Shown piece after piece: positions 1-10,253 of a DNA stretch of 44,268 bases (positions are counted from its first letter, which is position 1; the number at the start of each line of letters is the position of its first letter). A model generated the notes under the pieces. The model saw nothing but the letters and a program-made list of their open reading frames with translations, did no database searches and was not told the origin of the DNA. This DNA is from Alphaproteobacteria bacterium (lineage in GTDB: Bacteria > Pseudomonadota > Alphaproteobacteria > Micropepsales > Micropepsaceae): NCBI GenBank assembly GCA_019247845.1, contig JAFBAL010000024.1:1-44268 (forward strand), in the 5' to 3' direction. A program made the translations under genes and the position numbers.

Positions 1-26
1 GGCGCCCGTGCGGATATCGAATTGGA

Positions 27-76
27 AGCCTGCCCCCGCGGATGGCTATTCCGCATGCAGGCTCCTCTTTGTCTTT
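27..76 (+). terminator. Stem-loop followed by T-rich tract (candidate terminator of an upstream gene)
   Basis: AGCCTGC at 27-33 pairs with GCAGGCT at 57-63, and a nested stem GCGGA (38-42) pairs with TCCGC (50-54). The outer stem is followed by the T-rich tract CCTCTTTGTCTTT. This is the shape of an intrinsic terminator reading on the plus strand, so it would end a gene lying left of the window. No gene is visible in 1-189. It could instead be part of a small RNA or a dispersed repeat. Confidence 0.4.
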
Positions 77-152
77 CGCGAAGCCCGAGGAGAAGCCAAG
101 GTGCGGACGCGCTGCCGTAACACGCTGTGCCGCCCGCCTGCCGTAGCGTCTG

Positions 153-191
153 AAGCGAAAGGGGCGGCACGCGTGTGTCGCCCTTTTGCTT
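153..191. terminator. Hairpin at the 3' end of lpxL (candidate bidirectional terminator)
   Basis: AAGCGAAAGGGGCG on the left arm is nearly complementary to CGCCCTTTTGCTT on the right arm, with about 10 nt of loop between. The right arm overlaps the lpxL stop codon (minus strand). The A-rich 5' flank and T-rich 3' flank make it look symmetrical, suitable for ending the minus-strand envelope operon. There is no long uninterrupted T run, so efficiency is uncertain. Confidence 0.4.
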
Positions 192-1134
192 AAGGTTTGA
201 GATGTTTGATCGCGTCGCGCGGCGTGGTCCAGCGGCGGTGGATCCAAAGCCATTGCGACGGCCTTGCGCGCACGCATTCCTCGACCGCCGCGTTGATCTT
301 GGCGGTCAGCGCCACGATATCGGCGTCGTGATCGCCGCTCGGCGTGAACTCGATCGGCGGGTGGATGGTCATGCGGAAGCGCGCGCCCTTCAGCCGCTCG
401 TTGGACGCTGGCAGCAGCGCCGAGCCGAGCTTGAGCGCGAGCGCCGCGGGCGCCGGCGTCGTCATCGCGTCGCGGCCGAAGAACGGCGCCGCCACGCCCT
501 GGTCGGTCTTCTGATCGACCAGCATCAGGATCGCCGCCCCGCGGCGCAGGAAGGTGAAGATCTTGCGCGTGCCCTGCGGCCCCTTGCTGATCTGGACCTT
601 CGGCCCGGCATTGGCGCGCATGCGCGAGATATAGCGGTCGACGTAAGGGTTGTTCGGCGGGCGATAGACCAGGCCGCCTTCGTAGCCGAGCTCGGTCGCC
701 ATCACCGGCATCGCCTCCCAGTTGGCGAAGTGGCCGGAGATGAACATCGCGCCCTTGGCCCTGGCCATCGCCGCGTCGCCGTGCTCGCGGCCGGCGATCT
801 CGAGCCGCGGGTTGGGACCGGTGAGCTTCAGCTTGTCGAGATGCGGATACTCCGCGACCGTGCGCCCCAGGTTGTCGCACATCTCGCGCACCACGCGCTC
901 CACCTCGCCGGGCGGCATCCCGGGATAGGCGGCGCTGAGGTTCTCGCGCGCGCGGTCGATCACCGGCTTGATGCGATAGAACACGTGCCGTCCGATGAAG
1001 CCGCCCAGCGCCGAGGCCGCGTCGATGCCCAAGAGCTTGAACAGCCCCATGAACAGGTAGAACGGCGCCGCCTCCGCGCCGTAGCGCAGGACGTCCTTGA
1101 GCGGCAGGGGCTTGGTGTCTTCGGGTTCGGCCAT
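190..1134 (-). CDS. lpxL: LpxL/HtrB-family lipid A lysophospholipid acyltransferase
   Basis: This 314-residue protein is of the lipid A biosynthesis acyltransferase family, which adds a secondary acyl chain to Kdo2-lipid IVA at the inner face of the inner membrane. The catalytic HX4D/E motif appears as H135-F-A-N-W-E140. A single hydrophobic segment near residues 22-45 would anchor it. Length fits the family (about 300). It is the last gene of a minus-strand cluster, starting 15 nt after the lpxK stop, so it should be co-transcribed with lpxK and waaA. LpxL (C12) and LpxM (C14) types cannot be separated by eye; the symbol is given for the family. The ATG has no strong Shine-Dalgarno, which suggests translational coupling. 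Confidence 0.88.
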   Translation of the reverse strand: MAEPEDTKPLPLKDVLRYGAEAAPFYLFMGLFKLLGIDAASALGGFIGRHVFYRIKPVIDRARENLSAAYPGMPPGEVERVVREMCDNLGRTVAEYPHLDKLKLTGPNPRLEIAGREHGDAAMARAKGAMFISGHFANWEAMPVMATELGYEGGLVYRPPNNPYVDRYISRMRANAGPKVQISKGPQGTRKIFTFLRRGAAILMLVDQKTDQGVAAPFFGRDAMTTPAPAALALKLGSALLPASNERLKGARFRMTIHPPIEFTPSGDHDADIVALTAKINAAVEECVRARPSQWLWIHRRWTTPRDAIKHLKP

Positions 1135-1149
1135 TGTCTGGAAGGCGCG

Positions 1150-2103
1150 CTATCGCGTCGGTGGCAAGCTGTCAAGCAAACGCGCCAGCGCCTCGGCTCC
1201 GTCGAAGACGGCATGCACGGGAAGCGGCGTTATTCCGTCGCGCTGGCTGGGGGTGAGGCGCACGAAGTCCTTCTCGGTCGTGACCAGCAGCGCGCGATGC
1301 GCCCGCGCCTTGGCCTTGAGCCGGGCGAGCTCGGCCTGGGTATAGGCGTGGTGGTCGGCATAGCTCTTGGTTGCGGCGAGGTGGGCGCCTTGGCTCTCCA
1401 GGGCATGGAAGAACTTGTCGGGCCGCCCGATGCCGGCGAAGGCCACGACCTGCTTGCCGGCCACCGCGACGCCATGCTGCACCAGGTGGGTGCGCAGCAC
1501 CGGCTTGGCGAAGCCGTCGAGCGCGACCGTGCCGTCGCCGGTCAGGATCACCGCGTCGGCACGCGCCAGTCCCTGCGCCACCGGCTCGCGCAAGGGACCG
1601 GCCGGCACCACGCGGCCGTTGCCGAAGCCGGTCTCGGCATCGACGACGATCAGCGACAGATTCTTTTGCAGCGCGAAGTTCTGGTGCCCGTCGTCCATCA
1701 CGATGGTGTCGCCGAGCTGCTCGGCAAGACGGGCGCCTTGGGCGCGGTCGCGCGCGACGACGACGGGCGCGGTCTGGGCGAGCAGCAGCGGTTCGTCGCC
1801 GACGTCGGCGGCGGAGTTGCCCGCATGCACCTCGATCGGTCCGCCGAGCCGCCCGCCATAGCCGCGCGACAGGAACACCGGCCGGCGGCCGCGCTCCTTC
1901 AAGGTGCGCGCGATCGCGATGGCGACAGGCGTCTTGCCGGTGCCGCCCACCGTGAGGTTGCCGACGCAGATCACCGCGGCGCCGGCGCGATAGGGACGCG
2001 CGTCGCGTCTCTTCCATTCGACGCTGGCGCCATAGAGCAGGCCCAGCGGCGCGAGCAACCGCGCGCGCCAGTCGTCACGGGCCCAGAACTCAGGCGCGCG
2101 CAT
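1150..2103 (-). CDS. lpxK: Tetraacyldisaccharide 4'-kinase LpxK
   Basis: LpxK phosphorylates the 4' position of the tetraacyldisaccharide 1-phosphate to make lipid IVA. The 317-residue protein shows the family's N-terminal helix (FWARDDWRARLLAPLGLLYG), the P-loop GNLTVGGTGKTP at residues 48-59, and the following FLSRGYGG segment typical of LpxK. Length matches the family (about 325). The ATG at 2103 lies inside the end of waaA (14-nt overlap), implying translational coupling, and lpxL follows 15 nt after its stop. It sits between the Kdo transferase and late acyltransferase genes, consistent with one lipid A assembly operon. Confidence 0.93.
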   Translation of the reverse strand: MRAPEFWARDDWRARLLAPLGLLYGASVEWKRRDARPYRAGAAVICVGNLTVGGTGKTPVAIAIARTLKERGRRPVFLSRGYGGRLGGPIEVHAGNSAADVGDEPLLLAQTAPVVVARDRAQGARLAEQLGDTIVMDDGHQNFALQKNLSLIVVDAETGFGNGRVVPAGPLREPVAQGLARADAVILTGDGTVALDGFAKPVLRTHLVQHGVAVAGKQVVAFAGIGRPDKFFHALESQGAHLAATKSYADHHAYTQAELARLKAKARAHRALLVTTEKDFVRLTPSQRDGITPLPVHAVFDGAEALARLLDSLPPTR

Positions 2104-3370
2104 GGCCGGCCAGAAGCTGTTCGATCGCCGCGACCGTCTTGCCCACCGCGCCGCCGAGCGTTTCGGCAGCGGCGGCCGCGGCGGCGCTCATGCGTTTGGC
2201 CTCCGCGGGATCGGTCAGCAGGCGCTGCGCGATGGCGGCGATCTCGCTGCTGGAATGAACGAGGCCCATGCCTTGCAGCCGGAAGATCGCCTCATAGGCG
2301 CTGGTGAAGTTGAAGGTGTGCGGGCCGGCCAGCACCGCGCAGTCCAGCCGTGCCGGCTCCAGCGGGTTCTGCCCGCCGTGACGGATGAGACTGCCGCCGA
2401 CGAAGGCGAAGGAGGCGAGGCGATAGAACAGGCCGAGCTCGCCCATGGTGTCGGCGACGTAGACCGCGGTGTCGGCGAGCGGCATCTCGCCCGCGGCGCG
2501 GCGGCGCACGGCACGCGTGCCGCAGAGCATCGCGATCTCGGGCCCGCGCTGGACGTGGCGCGGAACGATGATGGTGAGAAGGTTCGGCAGGGTCTGCCGC
2601 AGCGTGTCGTGCGCGGGGAGGATGGTCTCGTCTTCGCCCGGATGGGTCTGCGCCGCGAGCAGGATCGGGCGGCTGCCGATCGCCAGCCGCAACGCATCCA
2701 AGGCGTGCGCGTCGGCGGGCAGCGGCGGCGCATCGGCCTTGAGGCTTCCGAGGGCGCGCACGTCGCGCGCGCCCAGTTTGCGGAAACGCTCGGCGATCTC
2801 CTCGTCCTGCGCCAGGCACAGGTCGAAGGCGCGTAGCAGCGCCGCGGCCGTCTTCGGTGCCCAGCGCCAGCCCTGGAACGAGCGGTCGGACATGCGCGCA
2901 TTGACCAGCGCCATCTTGATGCCACGCTCCGCCGCGCCGAAGACGAGGTTCGGCCAGATGTCGGAATCCACGAACAGCCCGATGTCCGGCCGCCAATGGT
3001 CGAGGAATCGCGCCGTCGCGGACGGCAGGTCGATCGGCACGAACTGATGCAGCGCGCGGGCGGGCAGGCGCTCGGCCATCATCTTCGCCGAGGTCACCGT
3101 GCCGCTGGTCACCAGCACTTGGCGAGACTCATCCTTGAGCAGCGCCTCGATCAGCGGCAGCGCCGCGATGCATTCCCCGACGCTGGCGCCATGCACCCAG
3201 ATCAGCGTGCCGCCGGGACGCGCGGGCAGGTCGCGGCCCAGGCGCTCGTTGGCGCGGGTGCGGTCTTCCTTGCCCCGGCCGGCGCGGCGGCGCAGGAACA
3301 GCGGCAGCAGCGGCGTCAGCACCGCCGTTGCGGCGCGATACAGGCGATATCCGCCGGGTCCCCGCGCCAT
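2090..3370 (-). CDS. waaA: 3-deoxy-D-manno-octulosonic acid (Kdo) transferase
   Basis: WaaA/KdtA transfers Kdo residues from CMP-Kdo onto lipid IVA. The 426-residue protein has the N-terminal membrane-proximal helix, then WVHGASVGE, whose Glu (about residue 66) is the catalytic base of the family. The C-terminal GT-B half contains FVGGSLIRHGGQNPLEPA, the hallmark nucleotide-sugar binding segment. Length is normal for the family. It starts 3 nt after the msbA stop and overlaps lpxK by 14 nt. Whether it adds one, two or more Kdo units cannot be read from the sequence. Confidence 0.94.
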   Translation of the reverse strand: MARGPGGYRLYRAATAVLTPLLPLFLRRRAGRGKEDRTRANERLGRDLPARPGGTLIWVHGASVGECIAALPLIEALLKDESRQVLVTSGTVTSAKMMAERLPARALHQFVPIDLPSATARFLDHWRPDIGLFVDSDIWPNLVFGAAERGIKMALVNARMSDRSFQGWRWAPKTAAALLRAFDLCLAQDEEIAERFRKLGARDVRALGSLKADAPPLPADAHALDALRLAIGSRPILLAAQTHPGEDETILPAHDTLRQTLPNLLTIIVPRHVQRGPEIAMLCGTRAVRRRAAGEMPLADTAVYVADTMGELGLFYRLASFAFVGGSLIRHGGQNPLEPARLDCAVLAGPHTFNFTSAYEAIFRLQGMGLVHSSSEIAAIAQRLLTDPAEAKRMSAAAAAAAETLGGAVGKTVAAIEQLLAGHARA

Positions 3371-3373
3371 GGC

Positions 3374-5146
<1,773 letters not shown>

Positions 5147-5187
5147 CGGCCTGTCGTGTAGCACGGCGGGGGCGGGAGTTGCGAGAA

Positions 5188-5418
5188 TCAACCCTCCTCG
5201 TCCGGATCCATCATCCGGTGGATGTGGACGACGAAGTAGCGCATATGGGCGTTGTCGACGGTCGACTGCGCCTTGCCGCGCCACGCCTTCAACGCAGACT
5301 TGTAGTTGGGGTATATGCCGACGATGTCCAGTTTCGACAGGTCCTTGAATTCCGTGCCGCCCGGGGTCTTCAGCTCGCCGCCGAAGACCAGGTGGAGCAG
5401 TTGCTTGGGTGCGGTCAT
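5188..5418 (-). CDS. DUF4170 family small protein
   Basis: A 76-residue protein matching from memory the DUF4170 family, which is common in alphaproteobacteria and often sits beside inositol-phosphatase-like and msbA genes. Visible features are LHLVFGGEL near the start, a central segment IVGIYPNYKSALKAWRGKAQSTVD, and a C-terminal MRYFVVHIHRMMDP. There is no signal peptide or membrane helix, so it is probably cytoplasmic. It starts 9 nt after the cysQ-like stop, in the middle of a lipopolysaccharide operon. Function is unknown; the position suggests a link to envelope biogenesis, but this is inference. Confidence 0.8.
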   Translation of the reverse strand: MTAPKQLLHLVFGGELKTPGGTEFKDLSKLDIVGIYPNYKSALKAWRGKAQSTVDNAHMRYFVVHIHRMMDPDEEG

Positions 5419-5427
5419 GTCGAAATC

Positions 5428-6234
5428 CTATCTGCGCGGCAGTTCGATGTGCGAGACGCGGTCCATCAGCCTGGGGTGCAGCCTGGGCCCGGCGCCGACC
5501 ACCGAGACCTGCATCGCGTCGGGGCGGTTGTAGCTGAGCCGGCTTCCGTCATGCGCGGTCACGATGCCGCCGGCCTCGGTCATGATGATGTCGGCCGCCG
5601 CCAGGTCCCAGTCGCGCTTGGCCGACAGCGCCAGCATGGCGTCGAACGATCCGTCGGCGACGAGGGCCAGACGATAGGCGATGGAGCTGCGCGTCTCGAT
5701 CTCCATCGGCGGCCAGGGGATGTTGGGGGCCGCGTTCCAGGCCGCGTGCATCAGCATCTGCTTGTCGGCGAGCATGCGGCAGCCCTCGACCTCTTCGCGC
5801 CCGCTGGCGTGAATTGGCGCGCCGTTCATCGTGGCGCCGGAGCCCTTGCGCGCGGCGAACATCTCGTCGGCGATCGGGTTGTAGACCGCGCCCGCGACCG
5901 GCTCGCCGTCTTCGACCACCGCCGCGCAAATGGTGAAATGCGGCTTGGCTTTCAGGAAGGCGACCGTGCCGTCGATCGGATCGACGATGAAGACGGTCCG
6001 CCGCTCGAGCCGCGCCGGATCGTCCTCGGTCTCTTCCGACAGCCAGCCGTAATCGGGACGCGCCGCGCGCAGGCGCCGGCTCAGGAACTTGTCGACCGCA
6101 AGATCGGCTTCGGTCACCGGGCTGCCCTGGTCCTTGCTCCAGCGCTTGTAGTCGCCGCCGAAGAAGCCGCGCGCGATCCCGCCTGCCTCGCGGACGGCCG
6201 CGACGAGCAGGTCCAGGTCGTCAGGCGCCGGCAA
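5428..6234 (-). CDS. Inositol monophosphatase-family protein, CysQ-like 3'(2'),5'-bisphosphate nucleotidase
   Basis: A 268-residue member of the lithium-sensitive phosphatase superfamily. The metal sites are visible: E67-E68 in WLSEETED, D85-P-I-D88-G-T, and a C-terminal WDLAAADIIMTEAGG. CysQ-type members hydrolyse 3'-phosphoadenosine 5'-phosphate to AMP; others act on inositol or sugar phosphates, so the substrate is inferred. The only in-frame start consistent with its neighbours is TTG at 6234, placing the start 14 nt inside the end of pmbA and pointing to coupled translation. DUF4170 follows 9 nt after the stop. Confidence 0.82.
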   Translation of the reverse strand: MPAPDDLDLLVAAVREAGGIARGFFGGDYKRWSKDQGSPVTEADLAVDKFLSRRLRAARPDYGWLSEETEDDPARLERRTVFIVDPIDGTVAFLKAKPHFTICAAVVEDGEPVAGAVYNPIADEMFAARKGSGATMNGAPIHASGREEVEGCRMLADKQMLMHAAWNAAPNIPWPPMEIETRSSIAYRLALVADGSFDAMLALSAKRDWDLAAADIIMTEAGGIVTAHDGSRLSYNRPDAMQVSVVGAGPRLHPRLMDRVSHIELPRR

Positions 6235-7555
6235 CGGTCATGCCCTCGACGCGCAAGGTCGGCGCGTTGACGCTGTAGCGGAACATGAGATCGTCGGCGG
6301 GGGTGAGGTTCGTGAACATGTCCTTCAGGTTCCCGGCGATGGTGACCTCGGCAACAGGAAACGCGACGCAACCGTTCTCGATCCAGAAGCCCGCGGCGCC
6401 GCGGCTGTAGTCGCCGGTCACCTGGTTGACGCCCATGCCCATCAGGTCGGTGACGTAAAGGCCTTCCTTGATGTCGGCGATCAGCGCCTCGGGCGAGAGC
6501 CGGCCTGCTTCCATGTAGAGATTGGTCGGCGAGGGCGCGGGCGGCCCGCCGGTGCCGCGCGCCGCATGGCCCGTGGTCTCGAGGCCCAGCTGACGCGCGC
6601 TGGCGCAATCGAGCAGCCAGGTCGTGAGCACGCCGTCCTCGATCAGCGCGCGGCGCTTGTTGGCGACGCCTTCGCCGTCGAAGGGCTTGGAGCGCAGCCC
6701 GCGCATGCGATGCGGGTCGTCGACGACGCGGATCCCCGCGGCGAAGATCTTCTGCCCCATCGCGTCCTTGAGGAAGCTCACGCCGCGGGCGATGGAATTG
6801 CCCGAGATCGCCGACGAGAGATGACCGATCAGCCCGTTGGAGACGCGCGGCGCAAAGACGATGGGCAGACGCTGCGACTTGATCTTGCGCGGGTTCAGCT
6901 TGGACACGGCGCGGTCGGCGGCGCGCTTGCCCACCTGCTCGGCCGCCTCCAGGTCGCCGGCATGGCGCGCGCTGGCGCTGTCGTGGTCCATCTGCATGTC
7001 GACGCCCTCGCCGGCGAGCACCGCGACGCCGACGCTGTGGGTGGTCGCGGCATAGCGGCCGAAGAAGCCCTCGCTGGTGGCGAAGGCGATGGCGTTGCGC
7101 TGGAAGCTCGCGCCGCCGCCTTCGGAATTGGCGATGCCGGGCACGGCCATGGCGGCGGCCTCGACGTCGCGGGCGCGTTCGATGAGCGTGTCGGCGGAGG
7201 GCTCTTGCGCGTCCTCGAGATCGAGCGAGGGCAGCTCGCGCGCCAGGCGCTCCTTGGGCGCGAGCCCGGCGAACTTGTCCTCGGGCGCGAGCTTGGCCAT
7301 CGCCACCACACGCCCCGGCAGGGCGTCGATCGTGTCGCGCGAGAAGTCGGTCGTCGAGATGAAGGCGACGCGCCGGCCGACGAAGACGCGCAGGCCCAGA
7401 TCTGAGGATTCGGCACGCTCGAGGTCTTCCAGCTTGCCCAGGCGGTACGAGACGCTGGCGGAGACGCTGTTCACCAGAAGCGCGTCGGCCGCGTCCGCCC
7501 CCGCCGCTCTGGCGGCGCCCAGCAGCGCGGCCAGGATGTCCTGTTGCTTGTCCAT
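6221..7555 (-). CDS. pmbA: PmbA/TldE subunit of the TldD-PmbA metalloprotease
   Basis: A TldD/PmbA family protein of 444 residues from the ATG at 7555. PmbA (TldE) pairs with TldD in a heteromeric protease that processes peptides such as microcin B17 and degrades CcdA in Escherichia coli. As expected for the PmbA subunit, no HExxxH zinc motif is seen; that motif is in the TldD encoded at 28995-30419. Conserved family segments include GDYSRGAAGFWIENG and, near the C-terminus, FTNLTPADDL. The frame stays open to 7585, but the ATG at 7555 gives the usual family N-terminus (MDKQQDILAALL). It is the first gene of the minus-strand envelope operon. Confidence 0.9.
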   Translation of the reverse strand: MDKQQDILAALLGAARAAGADAADALLVNSVSASVSYRLGKLEDLERAESSDLGLRVFVGRRVAFISTTDFSRDTIDALPGRVVAMAKLAPEDKFAGLAPKERLARELPSLDLEDAQEPSADTLIERARDVEAAAMAVPGIANSEGGGASFQRNAIAFATSEGFFGRYAATTHSVGVAVLAGEGVDMQMDHDSASARHAGDLEAAEQVGKRAADRAVSKLNPRKIKSQRLPIVFAPRVSNGLIGHLSSAISGNSIARGVSFLKDAMGQKIFAAGIRVVDDPHRMRGLRSKPFDGEGVANKRRALIEDGVLTTWLLDCASARQLGLETTGHAARGTGGPPAPSPTNLYMEAGRLSPEALIADIKEGLYVTDLMGMGVNQVTGDYSRGAAGFWIENGCVAFPVAEVTIAGNLKDMFTNLTPADDLMFRYSVNAPTLRVEGMTVAGA

Positions 7556-7572
7556 GGGCGGTATTTGGACCG

Positions 7573-7625
7573 CCCAAGCCGTCAATTCAAGCGCCCAGGA
7601 TTGCCTTAAGGCTTGACGGGCTGGG
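7573..7625. repeat. Interrupted inverted repeat between the aspartyl protease and pmbA genes
   Basis: CCCAAGCCGTCAA (7573-7585) is nearly the reverse complement of TTGACGGGCTGGG (7613-7625). A perfect 10-nt palindrome, GCCTTAAGGC (7603-7612), spans the protease stop codon. In minus-strand RNA this could fold as a hairpin ending the protease transcript before pmbA. No U tract follows, so it may be a rho-independent-like structure of low efficiency or chance. Confidence 0.3.
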
Positions 7626-8625
7626 CCGTCGCGGTCGCCGCAGGCGCCGGGGCTGCCGCCGGGGTGATGTAGAGCTTCTTTTCCTTGTAGGCGATGTAGA
7701 CGTGCAGCCGGTGCAGGATGTCCATGCCGACGATCATGTCGTCGAGGGTGGTCTTGCGCGAAGGGTTCTTGATGCGGGTGTCGCCCGATACCGTGTCGCG
7801 CGGGTCGTGGATCTTGCTGCGCAGCAGGTCGGGAATGAGGTCGAGCGTCGGGTTGCCGATGGCGATGCCCTCGAGCGCCAGCGACTTGAAGCGATGGGTA
7901 TAGGTCTTGGCGCGGTCGACACCGTTGAGGTGGCCGTTCTCGGGCGTCGTGGCGTCGCCGGCGCGGATGCCGAAAGCGTCCTGTGCGACCTCGAGATTGA
8001 GCACGGTATTGGTGGCGCCGCTGTCGAGGATCGCGGTCAACGGTTTGTCGTCAAGCTTGACCTGGAACTCGATATGGCCGTTGGCATTGATCGTCATCGG
8101 CACCACCGCGACCGCGTCGGCGGGCCAATAGACCACCTTGCCTTCGCAATGGTCCTGCGAGAGCAGGTTGAACTTCTTGGCCCCGAAATCGAAATCGACG
8201 TCGTAGTTGCGCAGCAGGCTGGGTGCGATGATGCCGGCCGCATCGGATACGTCGTCGGCCAGCAGATGATTGTCGGGCATGACCATGAAATCCATGCTCG
8301 ACGCCGTCAGGTTGCCGAGTTGGAACGAGGCGTTGGCCGCGATGCTGGTGGTGTCGCCCGCCACCCCGATGATCTCGAGCCCGGTGTGACGCGTCGCCAG
8401 CTTCAGCTCGGCCACGGTGTCAGGCGTGATCTCGGTGAAGAAGCCGCCGGTGTCGATCAGCATCGTCTTGGCGACGCCGTTGAGCTTGACCGGCGCATAG
8501 ACGCGGCCGTCGCCGCCGATATGCATGGCGACGCTGGTGATCATGGCGAGCTGTCCGCAATCGGCGAATGCCGGCGCAGCCGCGCCGAGCGCGAAAAGCA
8601 AACCTGTCAACACTGCGTATTTCAT
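7606..8625 (-). CDS. Secreted retropepsin-like aspartyl protease family protein
   Basis: A 339-residue protein from ATG 8625 with a clear signal peptide (residues 1-22, MKYAVLTGLLFALG then APAFA-D). Two retropepsin-type motifs are present in one chain: MLIDTGGFFTEI (Asp about 58) and AILDSGATNTVL (Asp about 200), so it could form the two-Asp active site intramolecularly. A C-terminal segment DDMIVGMDILHRLHVYI resembles the flap-distal GxDxL motif of these proteins. The tail is Ala/Pro/Thr rich. It probably acts in the periplasm; substrate unknown. It follows ubiD on the minus strand with an 89-nt gap containing a small hairpin, so it may be transcribed separately. Confidence 0.78.
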   Translation of the reverse strand: MKYAVLTGLLFALGAAAPAFADCGQLAMITSVAMHIGGDGRVYAPVKLNGVAKTMLIDTGGFFTEITPDTVAELKLATRHTGLEIIGVAGDTTSIAANASFQLGNLTASSMDFMVMPDNHLLADDVSDAAGIIAPSLLRNYDVDFDFGAKKFNLLSQDHCEGKVVYWPADAVAVVPMTINANGHIEFQVKLDDKPLTAILDSGATNTVLNLEVAQDAFGIRAGDATTPENGHLNGVDRAKTYTHRFKSLALEGIAIGNPTLDLIPDLLRSKIHDPRDTVSGDTRIKNPSRKTTLDDMIVGMDILHRLHVYIAYKEKKLYITPAAAPAPAATATAQPVKP

Positions 8626-8680
8626 CGCGGTACGCTCCCGAGCTGCCCGGAAAGGTTGTCGCATTTCCGGCGCGCAAAGA

Positions 8681-8702
8681 CCAATCGCTTTTGCGGGATT
8701 GG
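8681..8702 (-). terminator. Small hairpin after ubiD (weak terminator candidate)
   Basis: CCAATC (8681-8686) pairs with GATTGG (8697-8702) across a 10-nt loop. On the minus strand the stem is followed by TCTTTG. It lies in the gap between the ubiD stop and the aspartyl protease start. The stem is short and the T run weak, so attenuation rather than full termination is as likely. Confidence 0.3.
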
Positions 8703-8714
8703 CGCGTCAAAACG

Positions 8715-10241
8715 TCAGCGCCAGATGGGCTTGCCGCCTCCTGGAAGGCCCAGGCTCGGCCACTTCTCGCTGACCGTGCGGACGACCTCGTCGTCCATGC
8801 GGATCTTGCGGCCCCATTCGCGCCTGGTCTCGGGGGGCAGCTTGTTGGTCGCGTCCAGCCCGATCTTGGAGCCCAGCCCGCTCTCGGGCGAGGCGAAATC
8901 GAGATAGTCGATCGGCGTGTGCTCGATCACCGTGATGTCGCGCGCCGGGTCCATGCGGGTCGAGATCGCCCACATCACGTCCTTCCAGTTCCGCGCGTCG
9001 ATGTCGTCGTCCACGACGATCACCCACTTGGTGTACATGAACTGGCGCAGATACGACCACACCGCCATCATCACGCGCTTGGCATGGCCGGCATAGGCCT
9101 TCTTCATCGACACCACGGCGATGCGGTAGGAGCAGCCTTCCGGCGGCAGCCAGAAGTCGACGATCTCGGGGAACTGCTGGCGCAGCAGCGGCACGAACAC
9201 TTCGTTCAGCGCTTCGCCTAGCACCGACGGCTCGTCCGGCGGGCGGCCGGTATAGGTCGAGAGATAGATCGGCTTCGACCGCATCGTGATCGCGGTCGCG
9301 GTGAAGACTGGGAACTGCTCGACCGAATTGTAATAGCCGGTGTGGTCGCCATAGGGCCCTTCGTCGCGATAGTCGGTGAGCGAAACCTCGCCCTCGATCA
9401 CGATCTCGGCCTCGGCGGGGACTTTCAGCGGCTGCGTCACGCAATCGACGAGCTCGACGCGGTGGCCGCGCAGCAGGCCCGCGAACTGGTACTCCGACAG
9501 CGTGTCGGGGATGGGCGTCACCGCGGCCAGGATCGTGCCCGGATCGGCGCCGAGCACCACGGCCGCGGGCAGGGGCTTCACGTTCTGCTTCGCCCAGCGC
9601 GCATGATGCTGCGCGCCGCCGCGATGCTTGAGCCAGCGCATGATCGTCTGGTTCCGGCTCAGCACCTGCATGCGATAGATGCCGAGGTTGTAGTTGTCCT
9701 CGCGCGCCTCGCTCGGGCCTTTGGTCACGACCAGCGGCCAGGTGATCAAGGGCGCCGGCTCGCCCGGCCAGCAGGTCTGGATCGGAAGGGCATTCAGGTC
9801 GATGTCGGAGCCTTTGAGCACGATCTCGTGCACAGGCGCGCGAGACACCGTCTTGGGCTTCATCGACATCGCGGTCTTGGCCAGCGGCAGCAGGTCGAGC
9901 GCCTCGCCGAGGCTGCGCGGCGGTTCGGGCTGGCGCAGCTGCGCGAGAAGCTCGCCGACCTCGCGCAGGGATGCGGCGGTCGTGCGCTCCACCCCGCCCA
10001 TCGTCACGCCCATGGCCACGCGCTTGACGGTGCCGAACAGGTTGACCAGCACCGGCATATCGGACGGCGTGCCGTCGGCCCTGATCGGCGTCTCGAAGAT
10101 CACGGCCGGGCCGCCCTCGGGCATCAGCCGTGTCTGGATCTCGGTCATCTCGAGCACGGTCGAGACCGGCGTGGCGACCCGCTTGAGCTCGCCGGCGGCG
10201 TCAAGCCGGGCGATGAAGTCCCGCAGAGAACGATAGCTCAT
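8715..10241 (-). CDS. ubiD: UbiD-family decarboxylase
   Basis: A 508-residue protein of the UbiD family, prenylated-FMN-dependent decarboxylases; the classical member removes the carboxylate of 3-polyprenyl-4-hydroxybenzoate in ubiquinone synthesis. Family segments are clear: [21 protein letters not shown] at the N-terminus, [32 protein letters not shown], and [21 protein letters not shown]. Length is typical (about 490-510). No ubiX (cofactor synthesis) gene is in the window, while ubiA lies at 20011. It starts 12 nt after the permease at 10254, so it is probably co-transcribed with the permeases. A role on another aromatic acid is possible. Confidence 0.9.
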   Translation of the reverse strand: MSYRSLRDFIARLDAAGELKRVATPVSTVLEMTEIQTRLMPEGGPAVIFETPIRADGTPSDMPVLVNLFGTVKRVAMGVTMGGVERTTAASLREVGELLAQLRQPEPPRSLGEALDLLPLAKTAMSMKPKTVSRAPVHEIVLKGSDIDLNALPIQTCWPGEPAPLITWPLVVTKGPSEAREDNYNLGIYRMQVLSRNQTIMRWLKHRGGAQHHARWAKQNVKPLPAAVVLGADPGTILAAVTPIPDTLSEYQFAGLLRGHRVELVDCVTQPLKVPAEAEIVIEGEVSLTDYRDEGPYGDHTGYYNSVEQFPVFTATAITMRSKPIYLSTYTGRPPDEPSVLGEALNEVFVPLLRQQFPEIVDFWLPPEGCSYRIAVVSMKKAYAGHAKRVMMAVWSYLRQFMYTKWVIVVDDDIDARNWKDVMWAISTRMDPARDITVIEHTPIDYLDFASPESGLGSKIGLDATNKLPPETRREWGRKIRMDDEVVRTVSEKWPSLGLPGGGKPIWR

Positions 10242-10253
10242 GAGGCAAGGATA

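Noticed and set aside
175..2307. A 710-codon open frame on the plus strand opposite lpxL, lpxK and waaA
   Set aside because: High-GC shadow of the real minus-strand genes; composition is Arg/Ala/His-rich and no domain is visible. Similar long shadows at 2996-5161 (plus) and 39371-41722 (minus) were also dropped.
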